Origin: Gracilaria gracilis
Taxonomy: Eukaryota; Rhodophyta; Florideophyceae; Gracilariales; Gracilariaceae
Length of the DNA: 64,000 bases
Assembly: GCA_030374805.1 (NCBI GenBank)
Contig: JARGSG010000231.1
Coordinates: 372,001 to 436,000 of the forward strand
Direction of reading: 5' to 3'
A program made the position numbers and the translations under genes. This document shows, piece by piece, positions 21,414 to 32,153 of the stretch. Position 1 is the first letter of the stretch, and each line of letters opens with the position of its first letter. The notes beneath the pieces were generated by a model. The model was not told the origin of the DNA and ran no database searches. It saw nothing but the letters and a program-made list of their open reading frames with translations.

Positions 21414-23201
21414 ATGCTGCCGTCCTCCGCGCGTCGCGTCGCCGCGCACAGCTGGCGGCCATGTGGCCGCCGCGCGCTGTCCCGCGCGCGCCGTGCGTGT
21501 CACAACGACGCCGACCGCTCCGACGAGATGCTCATGACCTCCAACAGGAGGCTGTCCGTCATCCACGACCCGTCGCTTAACAGGGGCACCGCCTTCTCGC
21601 AGTCCGAGCGCGAGCGCCTGCTACTGCGCGGGCTGGTGCCGCCGCGACAGCAGCCGTTGCACCATCAGGTGAAGCGCGTCATGCAGACGTACCGCACGCA
21701 GCGCACCAACATGGACAAGTTTCAGTTCTTGTCGCTGCTCATGGATCGTAACACCGTGCTCTTCTACCGCTGTCTGCTCGATCACTTCGAAGAGCTGGCG
21801 CCCATCGTGTACACCCCCGTGGTGGGCGAGGCCTGTCTCAAATTCCACGCCATCTACCGCCGCACGCGCGGCATGTACTTCTCCGTGGATGATCGCGCCC
21901 ACTTCCGCACCATGGTGTACAACTGGCCAAAGGACCAAGTGGACGTCATCGTCGTCACGGACGGGTCGCGCGTGCTGTCGCTAGGCGATCTGGGCTGCAA
22001 CTCCATGAACATCCCCATCGGAAAGCTCTCGCTGTACGTGTCAGCCGCCGGCATAAGCCCTTCCAAGACGCTGCCCATCGTGTTGGACGTCGGCACCGAC
22101 AACCTCGCGCTTCGCGAAAACCCGCTCTACCTCGGCCTCAATCGCGAACGACTACGTGGTAAACAGTATTACGACCTGCTAGACGAGTGGATATCCGCCA
22201 TCCGTCACCGCTGGCCAAACACGCTCATCCAGTTCGAAGACTTTGCCAGCGAGCCAGCCGAAACGCTCCTCGAGCGCTATCGCGTGGCAAGCGCGCCCTG
22301 TTTCAACGACGACATCCAGTCCACCGGTTGCATCGCCATCGCCGCACTGCTCTCCTCGCTGCGCGCGCGCGGGCTCGACATGAGCGACGTGCACCGCGAA
22401 CGCATCGTGTGCGTGGGCGCCGGCTCCGCCGGCGTGGGCGTGTGCGAAGGGTTGGTACAAGCGATGCAGTACTACGGCATGTCTGCGCACGACGCGTACG
22501 ACAAGTTCTACATGCTTGACGAACGCGGGCTGCTGGCGCGCGGTCGCAGCGTGAGCGGAGCGCGCGCACGCTTTGTGCGCCACGACCTGAGCGACGGAAT
22601 GAGCCTGTTCGACGTGGTGAGTCGCGTGCAGCCGACGGTGCTGCTGGGGTTGTCCGGCGTGGGCGGGCTGTTCACGGAGAAGGTGGTGAGAGAAATGGCG
22701 AGACATGTGGATCAGCCTGTGATTTTCGCGATGAGCAATCCGTCGTCGTCCAGCGAATGCACGCCGGAACAGGCGTTCAGCTGGACGGACGGGCGCGCGC
22801 TGGTAGCAACCGGATCGCCGTTCGCCAACGTGGCGCTCAAAGACGGGCGCACGGGCTACAGCAACCAGGCCAACAACGTGTACTCGTTCCCCGGCATGGG
22901 GCTGGCCGTCACCGTGGCGCGCATCTCGTGCGTCACCGACGAGATGTTCCTGGCCGCAGGGCGACGAATCGCGCAGCTGTCGAGCGAACAGCACGTGAAG
23001 AAGGGCATTCTGTTCCCGCCCGTCACCGAGCTGCGCGAGGTGAGCGCGCAGATTGCGGCCGCTGTGGTGTTCGTGGCGCGCGCAGCGGGGCTGGTGAGAC
23101 GACGACTGCCGGACGAGTCGTGGCAGTCGCACGAGAGTATGGTGGCCTACATCAAGACGCAGATGTGGGAGCCCAAGTACGGCCACCTCGTGGCGCAGTA
23201 A
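21414..23201 (+). CDS. NAD(P)-dependent malic enzyme
   Basis: 595 aa; oxidative decarboxylation of malate to pyruvate. Family landmarks: IVYTPVVGEAC (Y133 region), VIVVTDGSRVLSLGDLG, LDVGTDN, QFEDFAS, FNDDIQSTG and the Rossmann loop GAGSAGVG (G335-G342) followed by an acidic residue in FYMLDERGLL, which favours NAD over NADP. ALSNPS-like AMSNPSS and WTDGRALVATGSPF are also present. The usual LGxNGMGIPVGK stretch reads LGCNSMNIPIGK, replacing two conserved glycines. The N-terminal 40 residues (MLPSSARR onward) are Arg-rich and lack acids, consistent with a mitochondrial presequence. The open frame extends upstream to 20841 through repeats, but the family match begins after 21414. No introns. 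Confidence 0.95.
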   Translation: MLPSSARRVAAHSWRPCGRRALSRARRACHNDADRSDEMLMTSNRRLSVIHDPSLNRGTAFSQSERERLLLRGLVPPRQQPLHHQVKRVMQTYRTQRTNMDKFQFLSLLMDRNTVLFYRCLLDHFEELAPIVYTPVVGEACLKFHAIYRRTRGMYFSVDDRAHFRTMVYNWPKDQVDVIVVTDGSRVLSLGDLGCNSMNIPIGKLSLYVSAAGISPSKTLPIVLDVGTDNLALRENPLYLGLNRERLRGKQYYDLLDEWISAIRHRWPNTLIQFEDFASEPAETLLERYRVASAPCFNDDIQSTGCIAIAALLSSLRARGLDMSDVHRERIVCVGAGSAGVGVCEGLVQAMQYYGMSAHDAYDKFYMLDERGLLARGRSVSGARARFVRHDLSDGMSLFDVVSRVQPTVLLGLSGVGGLFTEKVVREMARHVDQPVIFAMSNPSSSSECTPEQAFSWTDGRALVATGSPFANVALKDGRTGYSNQANNVYSFPGMGLAVTVARISCVTDEMFLAAGRRIAQLSSEQHVKKGILFPPVTELREVSAQIAAAVVFVARAAGLVRRRLPDESWQSHESMVAYIKTQMWEPKYGHLVAQ

Positions 23202-23463
23202 GCGTTAACTAAGCTCCCAAACTTTGCTTCAGTGCACCATCTCTCAAGCCGCTTCTCTCCCTCATGCTGCTAGTTCAAGAACGAGGGACGCTTTGTTCGG
23301 TTCACGTACCGTCGGTACCTGCACTAGATGCAAGTCCTACGAAGGTAGAACACGATGTGAACATCATGGTTATTTCTGAACAAGATCTTTTCAGAAACGT
23401 TTTTTGTTTCATACAATTCATAAATAATTCAAATTGTTTGTGGCGCTTGTCGCGTGAGCAGTG

Positions 23464-23488
23464 AAGGTAAGCTTTCGAAGCTTACCTT
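23464..23488. repeat. Perfect hairpin, 11-bp stem, TCG loop
   Basis: AAGGTAAGCTT, TCG, AAGCTTACCTT. Same loop as the hairpin at 16768. Confidence 0.75.
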
Positions 23489-23774
23489 GGCAGGTGCCAA
23501 AACATAGACTTGCATGACGACGCAAATTTCAAATTCTAACATAGAAGGCCCAACAGATGGTACAACGGCACTCCCTATGATACAAACACACATCAACTTG
23601 TAAATTGCGTGACCGACCAACCAAGGAAAGTCACCTTCTTCAAGTGAACTCTTCCGCTCCTGTCAAGCATATGCGTCGTCCAACTCTTCATACCAACAAG
23701 CATATTTACCTCGATTGATTTGCTGCCACTTCTGACGTGAAAGATACAACAGTTTCTTCCGTGAACGAAAGTAT

Positions 23775-23802
23775 CTATCTACGTACCAGTACACGTAGAT
23801 AG
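23775..23802. repeat. Hairpin CTATCTACGT / ACGTAGATAG
   Basis: Ten-base perfect arms around an 8-nt loop, about 120 bp past the DMC1 stop. Confidence 0.6.
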
Positions 23803-23923
23803 TAAGCATCACTGACCCTTGTAGAAATACAGAACAGGCGCGCTCTCGTCCAAAATTTTGCTCCATGACCGTTCAAACGCAGCGCTCGGAGGGCCGTTTT
23901 GGACGTCGTTCTACTCTGGCTAC

Positions 23924-25202
23924 CTAGTCCGACGCATCACAGACACCGCCTTCTCCGATGGCAAACGTAGCTTCTGCCTCGGCGAACATCGGAGAATCGA
24001 ATATCTTGCAAATACGTTGCTCCCCGCGCCCCTTACGCAAAGCCAACCGAGTCGTGCTGGCATGGGCCATCACATGACCTAGGCGAGAGAACAAACACAA
24101 CCAGCGCAACATAAACTTGTCAGATTCACTCAATCGCTTTCTTCACAGATGTGCAACGAACACAGACCGAATCTTACTCACCTCCGATGGGCTTCTTGTC
24201 AGCGGCGAACGCCATAGCATCAGGGGTGCTCATAACCTGGTTCGTGATCCACACCGCAACGTTAAACTGCTCCGCAATCTTCGTCAACGAGCTCATGAAC
24301 TGGTTAAGCTTTTGCTGACGGGTGGCAAGCTCTCCCCTGCCAGTGAAATCGACTCGAAACAAGGCGGTAGCAGAATCCACCACCAAGAGCGCAAAACGCT
24401 CCGCAGCCATTCTCGCCGACACATGGTCCAACAATTCACACTGATGCTCCGAAGTGTATGCACGAGCTACAAGGATGTTATCAAGAACATCATCGGCATT
24501 CAAGTCGAATCGTGCGCATATCTCTATGATGCGTTCTGGTCGAAAAGTGTTCTCGGTGTCGATGAAAGCAACACGCCCATTTCCTCCTCCCAGATCAAGC
24601 GGAAGCTGTGCCGTGACGCAAAGCGTGTGCGAGAGTTGAGTCTTGCCGCATCGAAACTCACCTGAAGTATGGGAGAGGAACGTTAGCCGCAAACTGCAGT
24701 GAATATGAGACACGATCAAGTGCTGTATTTGAAGAACTTACCGAATGCCTCGGTGATGGAAGCAGACTCGATACCGCCTCCGATGATCTCGTTGAGGGCC
24801 TGACTGCCGGTACTGACGTTGAACAAGTTCATTCGCTTTTGGCGAGCTTCGTTGCCGGTGATGAAACCGGCGCCGAAAATCTTGAGGGCAGCATCTCGAA
24901 TCTTATCGATCTTAGGTTCGCTGAGTCCCTTCACTTCGCACAGCGCCTTTTTGGTGCGCATCAACACGGAGGACACTGTATGGAATCCGGCATCTTTCAT
25001 TCTGCGGAGGGTGCAGATGCGGGAAATGAGTCAGAGCACGCTCGATGGGACACTGGGCGAGTGGGGGGACGTACTTCTTGATGTCTGCAGCTGCGATTGC
25101 GAGCTCGCAGAGCTTGTCTATTTCGTCGAAGGCTGCGACTTGCTGCTCCTCCTCTTCCTCCGCGACGGGCATTTCCATCTGCGATGCGGCGGCGCGACTC
25201 AT
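23924..25202 (-). CDS. DMC1: Meiotic recombinase DMC1 (4 exons)
   Basis: Spliced product is 340 aa, the canonical DMC1 length. Exons: 25202-25075, 25001-24742, 24661-24182, 24078-23924; introns of 73, 80 and 103 nt, all GT-AG, each join restoring the family sequence. The protein has a helix-hairpin-helix N-terminal region, [19 protein letters not shown] with Walker [10 protein letters not shown], the L1/Walker B stretch [15 protein letters not shown], and NQVMSTPDA then [20 protein letters not shown] at the exon 3/4 join. [12 protein letters not shown] and [11 protein letters not shown] identify DMC1 rather than RAD51. It catalyses strand exchange between homologues in meiosis, implying a sexual cycle. 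Exon 1 encodes an acidic tract (EEEEEQQ). It is the most intron-rich gene in the window. Confidence 0.95.
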
Positions 25203-26589
25203 CTTTCAGACGTGCGGGTGTCGAAGGCAGAATGAAGGAAGGACGTCGGCGTAGCGCTGGAGAGATGGATTGTGGAGTGTCTGGCAGAGGCGGGCTGCAC
25301 CGCAGATGAGCAGGTCCGCCACTGAGGTGGAAGGATGTACATAATGCTACAACAGCGACAAGTCTGACGGAATGAGACTGCGAAACGCAGGTGCGCTGCG
25401 TTTGCGTTTGGGGGGTGTAGGGAAAGGGAAAACAGGACAGAACGAATGAGACGTGAAACGAAAGCAGAGATTGGGTAGCGTTATAATACTTTTACGGAAG
25501 GAGACTGTTTGTCGTGCTCGAACAGAAAACATCCCGCTCGCTGTCATAATAGCGCTCGCTCATTGCCTCAACAATGCACATACACCTCGCTGTGATCGCC
25601 AATGATTGTGCAGCGAAACAAGGAGCTTTGCATTGTTCGTGGCTCAAGAGCAATTTCCAGCTCCTTTTGACCAGTGCAGGCCTCAAGAGTGTTGAGGAGT
25701 GCGCTGGTCTCAACTGGGTTATGAGCGACGTTTCGCTGTTATTGATCAACAAAAGCAAGTGCTAGTTCTTCATGTTGACGATAGTGCTCACGCAGCTCGG
25801 GTGTGATGTGGACGAGTATGCTGGATGCAAGAGCGGCCGTCAGGTGCATCACGTGGTTGCAACTTATCGCACTTGTTCTTCTTCTTCTATAATTGGATAA
25901 TGTGTTCTAATTCCTAACACAACGGAGATCTATCTCACAGATATTTCTCCCTCTTCAGAAAGGCCAGATTCTTTTTTGGTGCTTCCAGAATGAGCTTTTG
26001 AAGAGACTTTTCTTGGCTGCGTATGCGACCGCAAAAGATCTGTCTTCGACTTACGTTTGTCACTTGTTCAATGGGGCTTGTGTGGTTTCTATGAATTGGT
26101 TCAGTTCGGCGGCTTTCGAAAGCGCAACTGGAACAATAGCTTCGCATTACATACAGACTGATTTGCTTGTTATATGTTCTTACCAAGGTAACCCATTACT
26201 ACCAACTGTATCTAAAGCATCCGAAACAAGTTCTCGATATCTTCATGAGGCCTTTGTCACCTTGTCCTGGCGTGCCAAGATTCGCCCTTGAGATCAACGA
26301 GGCATTGCAAATTTGTAATTGTGCGTTTTAATTGATCCTCCTCTCCCGGAGAATAATGCGACAATCGAGCTCAAACTTCAGCGCCAATATCTACCGCTAA
26401 ACGGATTTGGCAAAGGAGATGCACGACCATCCTGACATTGCAACAAAACTACCATTCTATTCTTCCTAACCATAAAGCGCTGCTGCTATTCGTCTAGTTC
26501 TTCTCACAACATTCCATTGAAGACTTGAAACAAACAAACAAAGACACCCATCCTCATCGCTACCGAACCGTAACACAAAACATACCGAA
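25203..26589. other. Divergent intergenic region between DMC1 and the fibrillin-like gene
   Basis: 1.4 kb with no supported gene. It must hold both promoters; I see no TATA box in the expected places. Short open frames on both strands show no domain. Confidence 0.5.
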
Positions 26590-27297
26590 ATGAACGATGC
26601 CTTCATATCACCAGCACATAACCTGCGACTGGCAAAGTTCCGGCGCAACACGCTCTCCGCAACAACAAAATGCCCAGTGCGATGCGAACAAACAAAATCA
26701 CCAAACAGAGCAGAAACCGACGCCGTAACCGCTGCCGCTGCCACCTTCATTCTTCAACGCGCCGCAAAGGCATACACAACAGGCGGCATGAAACCAGCGC
26801 CAGTCGCCGTCGCACAGGCCATGCGACAGCTTGAAAAGGCACAAAAGCGAAGCAAGGCAACCATCGATGGCGAAAACATCTTGGGTCAATGGAGATTAGT
26901 GTTTATTGCCAACCCAAAACGCAAACCTGCTTGGTTGCGCTTCTTATACTTCCCTATCCGCGCGCATCAAACGTTCACGCCGCCGGACGAAGGCGGCGAG
27001 TTTGACAATGCTGTACACTTTGGTGTTGGTAAGTTTCGGGTTACTGGGCCGTTTCGATGGATTTCTGGGCGGAATAGAATGGAGTTCACCGTGAACCGAT
27101 TCCAGTTTGAGCTAGGGCCTTTGAAATGGAAAAAGGATGAACGTGGTAAGGAAAAGGTTGCGTTTGAAGACATGAAAGTGCGCGATCTTCCCTTCTTTAC
27201 ATTCTTTCTTCTTAGAGAGAACTTAGCGGCGGCTAGAGGACGAACTGGTGGTTTAGCTTTGTATGCAAAGGTACCCCAAGGTCAAGAAATATACTAA
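26590..27297 (+). CDS. Probable plastid lipid-associated (PAP/fibrillin) protein
   Basis: 235 aa, no introns. The first 55 residues are rich in Ser, Thr, Arg and Asn and poor in acids, compatible with a plastid transit peptide. The mature part begins with a helix (QAMRQLEKAQKR), then IDGENILGQWRLVFIAN, several amphipathic strands (FGVGKFRVTGPF, RMEFTVNRFQFELGPL) and a tail RENLAAARGRTGGLALYAKV. The G-x-W-x-L-V-F entry strand and the RG..GGL exit motif are characteristic of PAP/fibrillin lipocalin-like barrels associated with thylakoids and plastoglobules. The match is partial, so function is inferred. It is the only plastid-type protein in the window. Confidence 0.6.
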   Translation: MNDAFISPAHNLRLAKFRRNTLSATTKCPVRCEQTKSPNRAETDAVTAAAATFILQRAAKAYTTGGMKPAPVAVAQAMRQLEKAQKRSKATIDGENILGQWRLVFIANPKRKPAWLRFLYFPIRAHQTFTPPDEGGEFDNAVHFGVGKFRVTGPFRWISGRNRMEFTVNRFQFELGPLKWKKDERGKEKVAFEDMKVRDLPFFTFFLLRENLAAARGRTGGLALYAKVPQGQEIY

Positions 27298-28200
27298 ACA
27301 TCCTCGCAACGCCCAATTTTCCTTTTGTTGCATTGCCATAGACTACCGAGAGAGCTTTTCGCCTTTCTGCGTAGCACATACATCATAACATTAAGTAAAC
27401 AGCGCAGCTCTATCTGTACGTGGAGTAGCAGGCTTGAGGGCTAACGTATCATATTATGTCCTACGTCTGTCGCGAATTACCGAAAGAAAAGTGGCGATGA
27501 CAACATGATCGTGATCGCAAATCTGCAACCAATCTCTCCTACCCTACGTAAAGGTTATGGGTGGCGTTCAAGACTGTGGGAAACACTGTTCATGATACGC
27601 ACGTTTCTTCTTCGCAATCCGTGGGGCTGTCGAGAACCTCACATACGGGGAAGGACCGCCAACAACTTTGGCACTTCCCTTCGCGGGTAGCTTTTCAGTT
27701 ACTGAAACAAGTGTGCAAACGGGTTAACCTTTTAACCCTCTTCCGTTCATGAGCCGCAAAATCATTCTACATAGAAACATGAGCTCTTTACTAGTGTGCT
27801 TTCGATGGCGCAACAATTTCTCTGTCTATGCTTATCATCTATGTTGTTCCGGTTTTCAATGAACCTTTTTCTCTCAATCTCTTTTACGGGCGCAATAGTT
27901 CAAATACCATGTACTACTTATTGCAAAACCATCTTTCATGAAACTTCTTGGCGTCCATCGTTAGTACAAAAGAGTCTGCTACTGTTTCGATTCCTACGAT
28001 GCTGATGAGGGATATTGTGACACCGTATTCATCGCAAGGCCATTACTTGAATAAACTAAGCAGTAGCAGAGTACTACTAAGGAGCAGTGTATTCTCTGTC
28101 CTAGCTAGTAACCGGAGAGTATTTTCTGGAGTTTGAGGGAATTCTTCTTTCGACACGAACTTCACTGGACAGAAAGGAGGAGAAATGCAACAAGAACAAA
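27298..28200. other. Intergenic stretch before the 28.2-kb palindrome
   Basis: 900 bp with no recognisable gene or RNA on either strand. Confidence 0.5.
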
Positions 28201-28202
28201 AT

Positions 28203-28556
28203 ATTGGCTTCCTCTCTCTTCCGGTCACACCGTGTCTGAGGACAGCAGAATTATCGACTTTCACGGAGCGTGAAACCGAGGCGAACGGATAAAACCCTAC
28301 TCCGCATGGAGAAGACTGGGGAGATTGTTGTCGGAATAAGAAACAATTAGGAGCAAACCCCCAAACCTACAAACCTGCTTCTCGCGTCTGGCTATTGTTG
28401 GCTTCTAATTGTTAGTAATTCCGACAACGCTCTCCCCAGTTTTGTTCATCGGGGTAGGGTTTTATCCCGTCGCCACACTTTCACGCTCCGTGAAAGTCGA
28501 CAATTCTCCTATCCTCAGACACGGTGTGACAGGGAGAGGGAGGAAGCCATACGTCA
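28203..28556. repeat. Large palindrome, about 150-bp arms
   Basis: Left arm 28203-28352 and right arm about 28400-28556 are reverse complements with scattered mismatches. Paired landmarks: TTCCTCTCTCTTCCGGTCAC with its partner near 28530, TTTCACGGAGCGTGAAA with TTTCACGCTCCGTGAAA, AACGGATAAAACCCTACTCC with GGGGTAGGGTTTTATCCCGT, and TTGTCGGAAT with ATTCCGACAA. The loop is about 45 bp. The transcript or single strand would fold into one long hairpin. It lies 230 bp upstream of the type I coiled-coil gene and looks like a foldback/MITE-type element. Confidence 0.9.
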
Positions 28557-28651
28557 TTTCTTTGAATTTGGCTCTCCGGATGCAGCTCGATGTACCTGGC
28601 TGATGGCTGGTGAGTTTGAAACGACGTGAGACGCTGAATATTAGGTGCTGA

Positions 28652-28726
28652 CTGACAACTCCGAGGGGTATAAAAGGAAAGAGTTCTCAACTCGCAGGCA
28701 CCCCATCTACCTCCGCCGCCCAAGCT
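28652..28726 (+). promoter_or_regulatory. Family promoter module (type I gene at 28787)
   Basis: CTGACAAC (28652-28659), TATAAAAG (28669-28676) and CTCCGCCGCCCAAGCT (28711-28726); the ATG follows 118 bp after the TATA start. Confidence 0.85.
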
Positions 28727-28786
28727 AGATAATCTATTCAGCCCCAAGTATCGCCAGTCTAATCTTCAACATCCCACACCATCGCA

Positions 28787-29227
28787 ATGATCGGAGTTCT
28801 TCTCAAGCTCAGCCTCATCCTCGTTGTGGTGAATTCGAAGCGCGTCATTAGACAGCGCCGTCGTCGCCGCGACAGTCTCCAGAAGGAGGTGGATGAGCGT
28901 GAAAATGAAATATCGTTCGTAAAGGAACGAATTCGTAAGTTCCCGGAACGCAACGAACGGATTCGAAATGAACTGGATCAAGCATGGGAAGCGAGAGCTA
29001 GGTATGCATTTGCGAAAGACGAAAACCTCCGGGATGCCCTCCAAGCACAGCTCTCTGACTTGGAAGGGCAGGTAAACTTATTAAAGGAACAGGAGGCATG
29101 GCGCAAACACGAACGCGTCGATGAGCTCGAAGGCATCCTTGCGGCTCTCCGCCAGAAAATTGCAAGAAGGGATGCCATCATTGAAGAGATGGAAAGCAGG
29201 AGAGAAGCAAACGGCGGCGAACGTTAG
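28787..29227 (+). CDS. Small N-terminal-TM coiled-coil protein, type I
   Basis: 146 aa, no introns. MIGVLLKLSLILVVVNSKR is a hydrophobic helix followed by a strongly basic patch (RQRRRRR); the rest is coiled coil rich in Glu, Arg and Leu. The C-terminal motif ELEGILAALRQKIARRDAII then EEMESR matches the 9118 protein almost residue for residue, while the middle has diverged. The positive-inside rule places the coil in the cytosol. Its own TATA promoter, upstream palindrome and shared 3' motif AGCCTTTGGGCGTAAA (29246-29261) suggest duplication as a unit. Function unknown. Confidence 0.82.
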   Translation: MIGVLLKLSLILVVVNSKRVIRQRRRRRDSLQKEVDERENEISFVKERIRKFPERNERIRNELDQAWEARARYAFAKDENLRDALQAQLSDLEGQVNLLKEQEAWRKHERVDELEGILAALRQKIARRDAIIEEMESRREANGGER

Positions 29228-29677
29228 AAAGGTTGATGTAGTGCTAGCCTTTGGGCGTAAAGAAATGTTGTTTTATGTTTAGTGCCAAGCAGTTCTTGTC
29301 TCGCCGATCATGTTCTCTGTCTGGACAATATTGCCCGAGAATATTCTGAGCGTCTTAGTTGACCGCGAATTTAAAGCCGTTGTCTGTGGGTCGTTCGACG
29401 ATAGCTTCTGGTGTTCACCATTTGTCGAAGGCTATCAGCAATTGCTTTAAAAACGTTTTTCAGAAATCACAAGGAGTATCACCGGAATGGAAGCAGGAAT
29501 CTCTTTGACGGGTGTTGATAACGCCGCCGGATGAATACAACCAAAAGGCCCGATTGAAGGTTTCACACAAAGTGCTACAGGAAGCGTTCACGGCGAAGGT
29601 GAGAATGAAGCTGTTTGCTGTTGAAAATCGCAACTCGTGCTCTTGTACACTTTGTCTCCAGGTATTTGCCCTCCAAC
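29228..29677. other. Stretch before the FSP1-like gene
   Basis: Contains the 3' motif of the previous gene. A possible 5' UTR intron of the next gene starts at about 29598 (GTGAGAATG) and ends at CTCCAG (29655-29660), 17 bp before its ATG. Confidence 0.4.
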
Positions 29678-31092
29678 ATGCCAACTCCGATGAAACCAAC
29701 AGTGCTGGTGGTTGGCGGGGGATTCGCAGGTAGGGCGGCAGTTCGAACTCTTGATGGGCATGGAGATAAGTTCCGGGTTATCTACGTTGATGAGAAGCCA
29801 TTTTTTGAGTTCACACCTTCCATACTGAGATGCATTGTTCAGCCAGCACATCTGCACAAGGTTACCTTTGCACACGACGAATCAGACGATAGACGGTTTG
29901 CTGTTGGACGAGTGACCTTAATAACTCCTTCCGAAGCCACAATCAAGCGACGAGACGACAACCGTATCACCTACATTTCAGTTCCCTTTGATTACTGTAT
30001 TTGGGCGACGGGGGTGTCTTTCTCTCAACCCATCCGTTCTGGTCACACTTACGAAGAAGTCTGCACGGTTCAGAAACGGCAATTTGAGCTAGAGAGATAC
30101 CGTGCGAAATGCGCTGCCGCTAGAGAGTATGTGTGTGTATCTCGAAGACTACCAAGCAATGCAAATTCAACGAATATGGCAAGTGTAGGGCACTGACAAC
30201 CGTTTCTTCATCTTCTCATCCGAACAGAATCCTTGTTGTTGGAGGGGGGCCGGCCGGGGTGGAGCTAAGTGCAGAACTAACGTCCCTGCTGAAAACTCAA
30301 CCCACTACTCGGATAACTTTAGCATGTTCGCCAAGGGGGTTGCTTCCACGTCTTCCCGAAAGAGCTGGGAAGTTTGCTGCGAAGTGGCTTTCCCAAAACG
30401 GAGTGCATATAATCTATTCGCGTCTCATACCAGACGAGGTTGATGGCGAGGGTAACTTGCGATACGTATCTGAATCGGATCCATCTATTGTGGTGCGCGC
30501 AGAAGTTGTGTTTGACTGTTGCGGTGCAAAGTCAAATGGCGCAGCAGACGCTCTTGTAGCGGGTGGAGTTGTAGATCCTAAATTCATTCGCACAGATGGG
30601 TCAATATCAACCCAAAACACTCTGCAAATGTGGGACGTCCCGCACTTTTTTGTGGCAGGAGATGCTGGTTTCGTACATGGAGAACTAGATCTGGAAGGTC
30701 TAGCATGTGAGAAGACGGCGTACGCCGCCGAGGAGTCTGGGAAGTTGGCAGCTCTGAACCTGTTGAGAATGATGCGAGGTGAACGTCTGCTTTCTCGGCC
30801 ATTGACAACGATGAAGCAATACCCAAGTGGCGTCTTCCCGTTTGGCGACTTTCCTCGGTTGTTTGTCGTCAGTTTATATAAGTACAGCGGGATTCTCTGT
30901 TTAGGCCCATTGGTTGTTTGCGGCTTGCTTCCAGCTATTATCAAGGTTGCCATAGAGTTTCTTGGTGTTCAGTCTGCCCGTGTGAATGGTTTTTGGTCTT
31001 TCATCTTTCGCAATGTGGAATACATCACGTACTTCATTGTCGGTCTCGTTCAGCGTGCTCCCAAGGCGCCGAATCGCCCCGCTGTGGATTAG
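29678..31092 (+). CDS. FSP1/AIFM2-like FAD/NAD(P)H oxidoreductase (2 exons)
   Basis: Spliced product is 439 aa: exons 29678-30132 and 30228-31092 with a 95-nt intron (GTGTGT...AACAG). Splicing joins REYV to ILVVGGGPAGVELSAEL, the second dinucleotide fold. The first fold is TVLVVGGGFAGRAAV at residues 7-21; FTPSILRC and VAGDAG (about 293-298) complete a pyridine-nucleotide-disulphide oxidoreductase of the AIFM2/FSP1/type II NADH dehydrogenase group. Such enzymes reduce quinones at membranes. The C-terminus has two hydrophobic segments (residues about 365-430) that could anchor it. There is no Gly2, so it lacks the myristoylation signal of animal FSP1. The ATG at 29678 was chosen by homology over an upstream TTG. 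Confidence 0.85.
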
Positions 31093-32153
31093 AGTTTTTC
31101 CTCAAAGTCGATCCGATGGGAAACCCGAAAGAGATTATGGATATCGAATGGAAGATTGCGTATCTGCAAAAACGAAAGAACAAGGCAGTGATGAAATACA
31201 CATGTTTACAGTGGGAAGAAAAGAAAGCTTTCCTGTTGTCGATGCTACTGCAGAGTTTGTCTTACATATTCCCCTTCATCAGTGACTGGATATGGTGGTG
31301 AACAGAAGCACAAATCGGATTGATACGCCACAGTTTTGCACCTCGTCGCAACGAACTACCAAGCCATTCAAGAAATGAACGCAAGGCCGTTGAGGGCTTG
31401 ATTCGAGAAGTTTTCGCCTTGTTAATTAAGGAAGAGAACTGCCTGAAACAGGAGTTCTTCGTTAGTTTAGGAATAAGAAACCAACACCCATCATAAAGAA
31501 GAAGAAGTGCCATAACTTCGCAGTAATAACGGTGAATCAAAGATTTCTGGGGATGGGATTGTCTCTTTGACAGAAAAGCAACTATCTATGTGACCTAACG
31601 TTTAGTCGATCCGGAGGAAACATGGTATTGACAACAAAACGGTTAGGTCTTGTGTAACAGAGAGGAAGGACTGTATTCGAAGCTCGACACACCCATGCTG
31701 AACTAGACTCTGGATGAGAAAATACTGCGATGTGTATAGATAGAGACCCGGCTCCGGAAGCAAAGGATAGTTGTGACAGCCGCGTGTTGTATAATAGTAC
31801 ATAATGGCAGCGTAAAAGATTAAGCAGTTAGTATCGATTTGTACACAAGGAACTGCGATCAGTTACCCCAAGCAATATACCATAAACTGAATTCATCAAG
31901 ACTCCTGTGTTTCTATGTGGGTAGTTTTGTTATGTCATTACAAGCAGAAATCGAAAATGTTGCTTGCTTTGAAGGTTGCAGGACCTATTGTGACATGATT
32001 CAGGGTTTTTCTGAACGCAGCCAAGGTTTCCGACGTGCCGGGCGAGACCTCCATTGAAACGGGTGCACAGAAAGACAGCCAATTATAATTCCATATCCCA
32101 TTTCGAGTAACGTGAAAACCTGTCATGCTGTAGTAGAATGAAAAAAGAAAAAA
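31093..32153. other. Convergent 3' region
   Basis: Lies between the FSP1-like and ENT stop codons. No gene or RNA recognised. Confidence 0.5.

Larger units (their letters stand above)
23202..23923. other. Intergenic, malic enzyme and DMC1 tails
   Basis: Contains GTACCGTCGGTACC (23306-23319), TACGAAGGTA (23338-23347) and two hairpins (23464, 23775). No gene. Confidence 0.5.
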
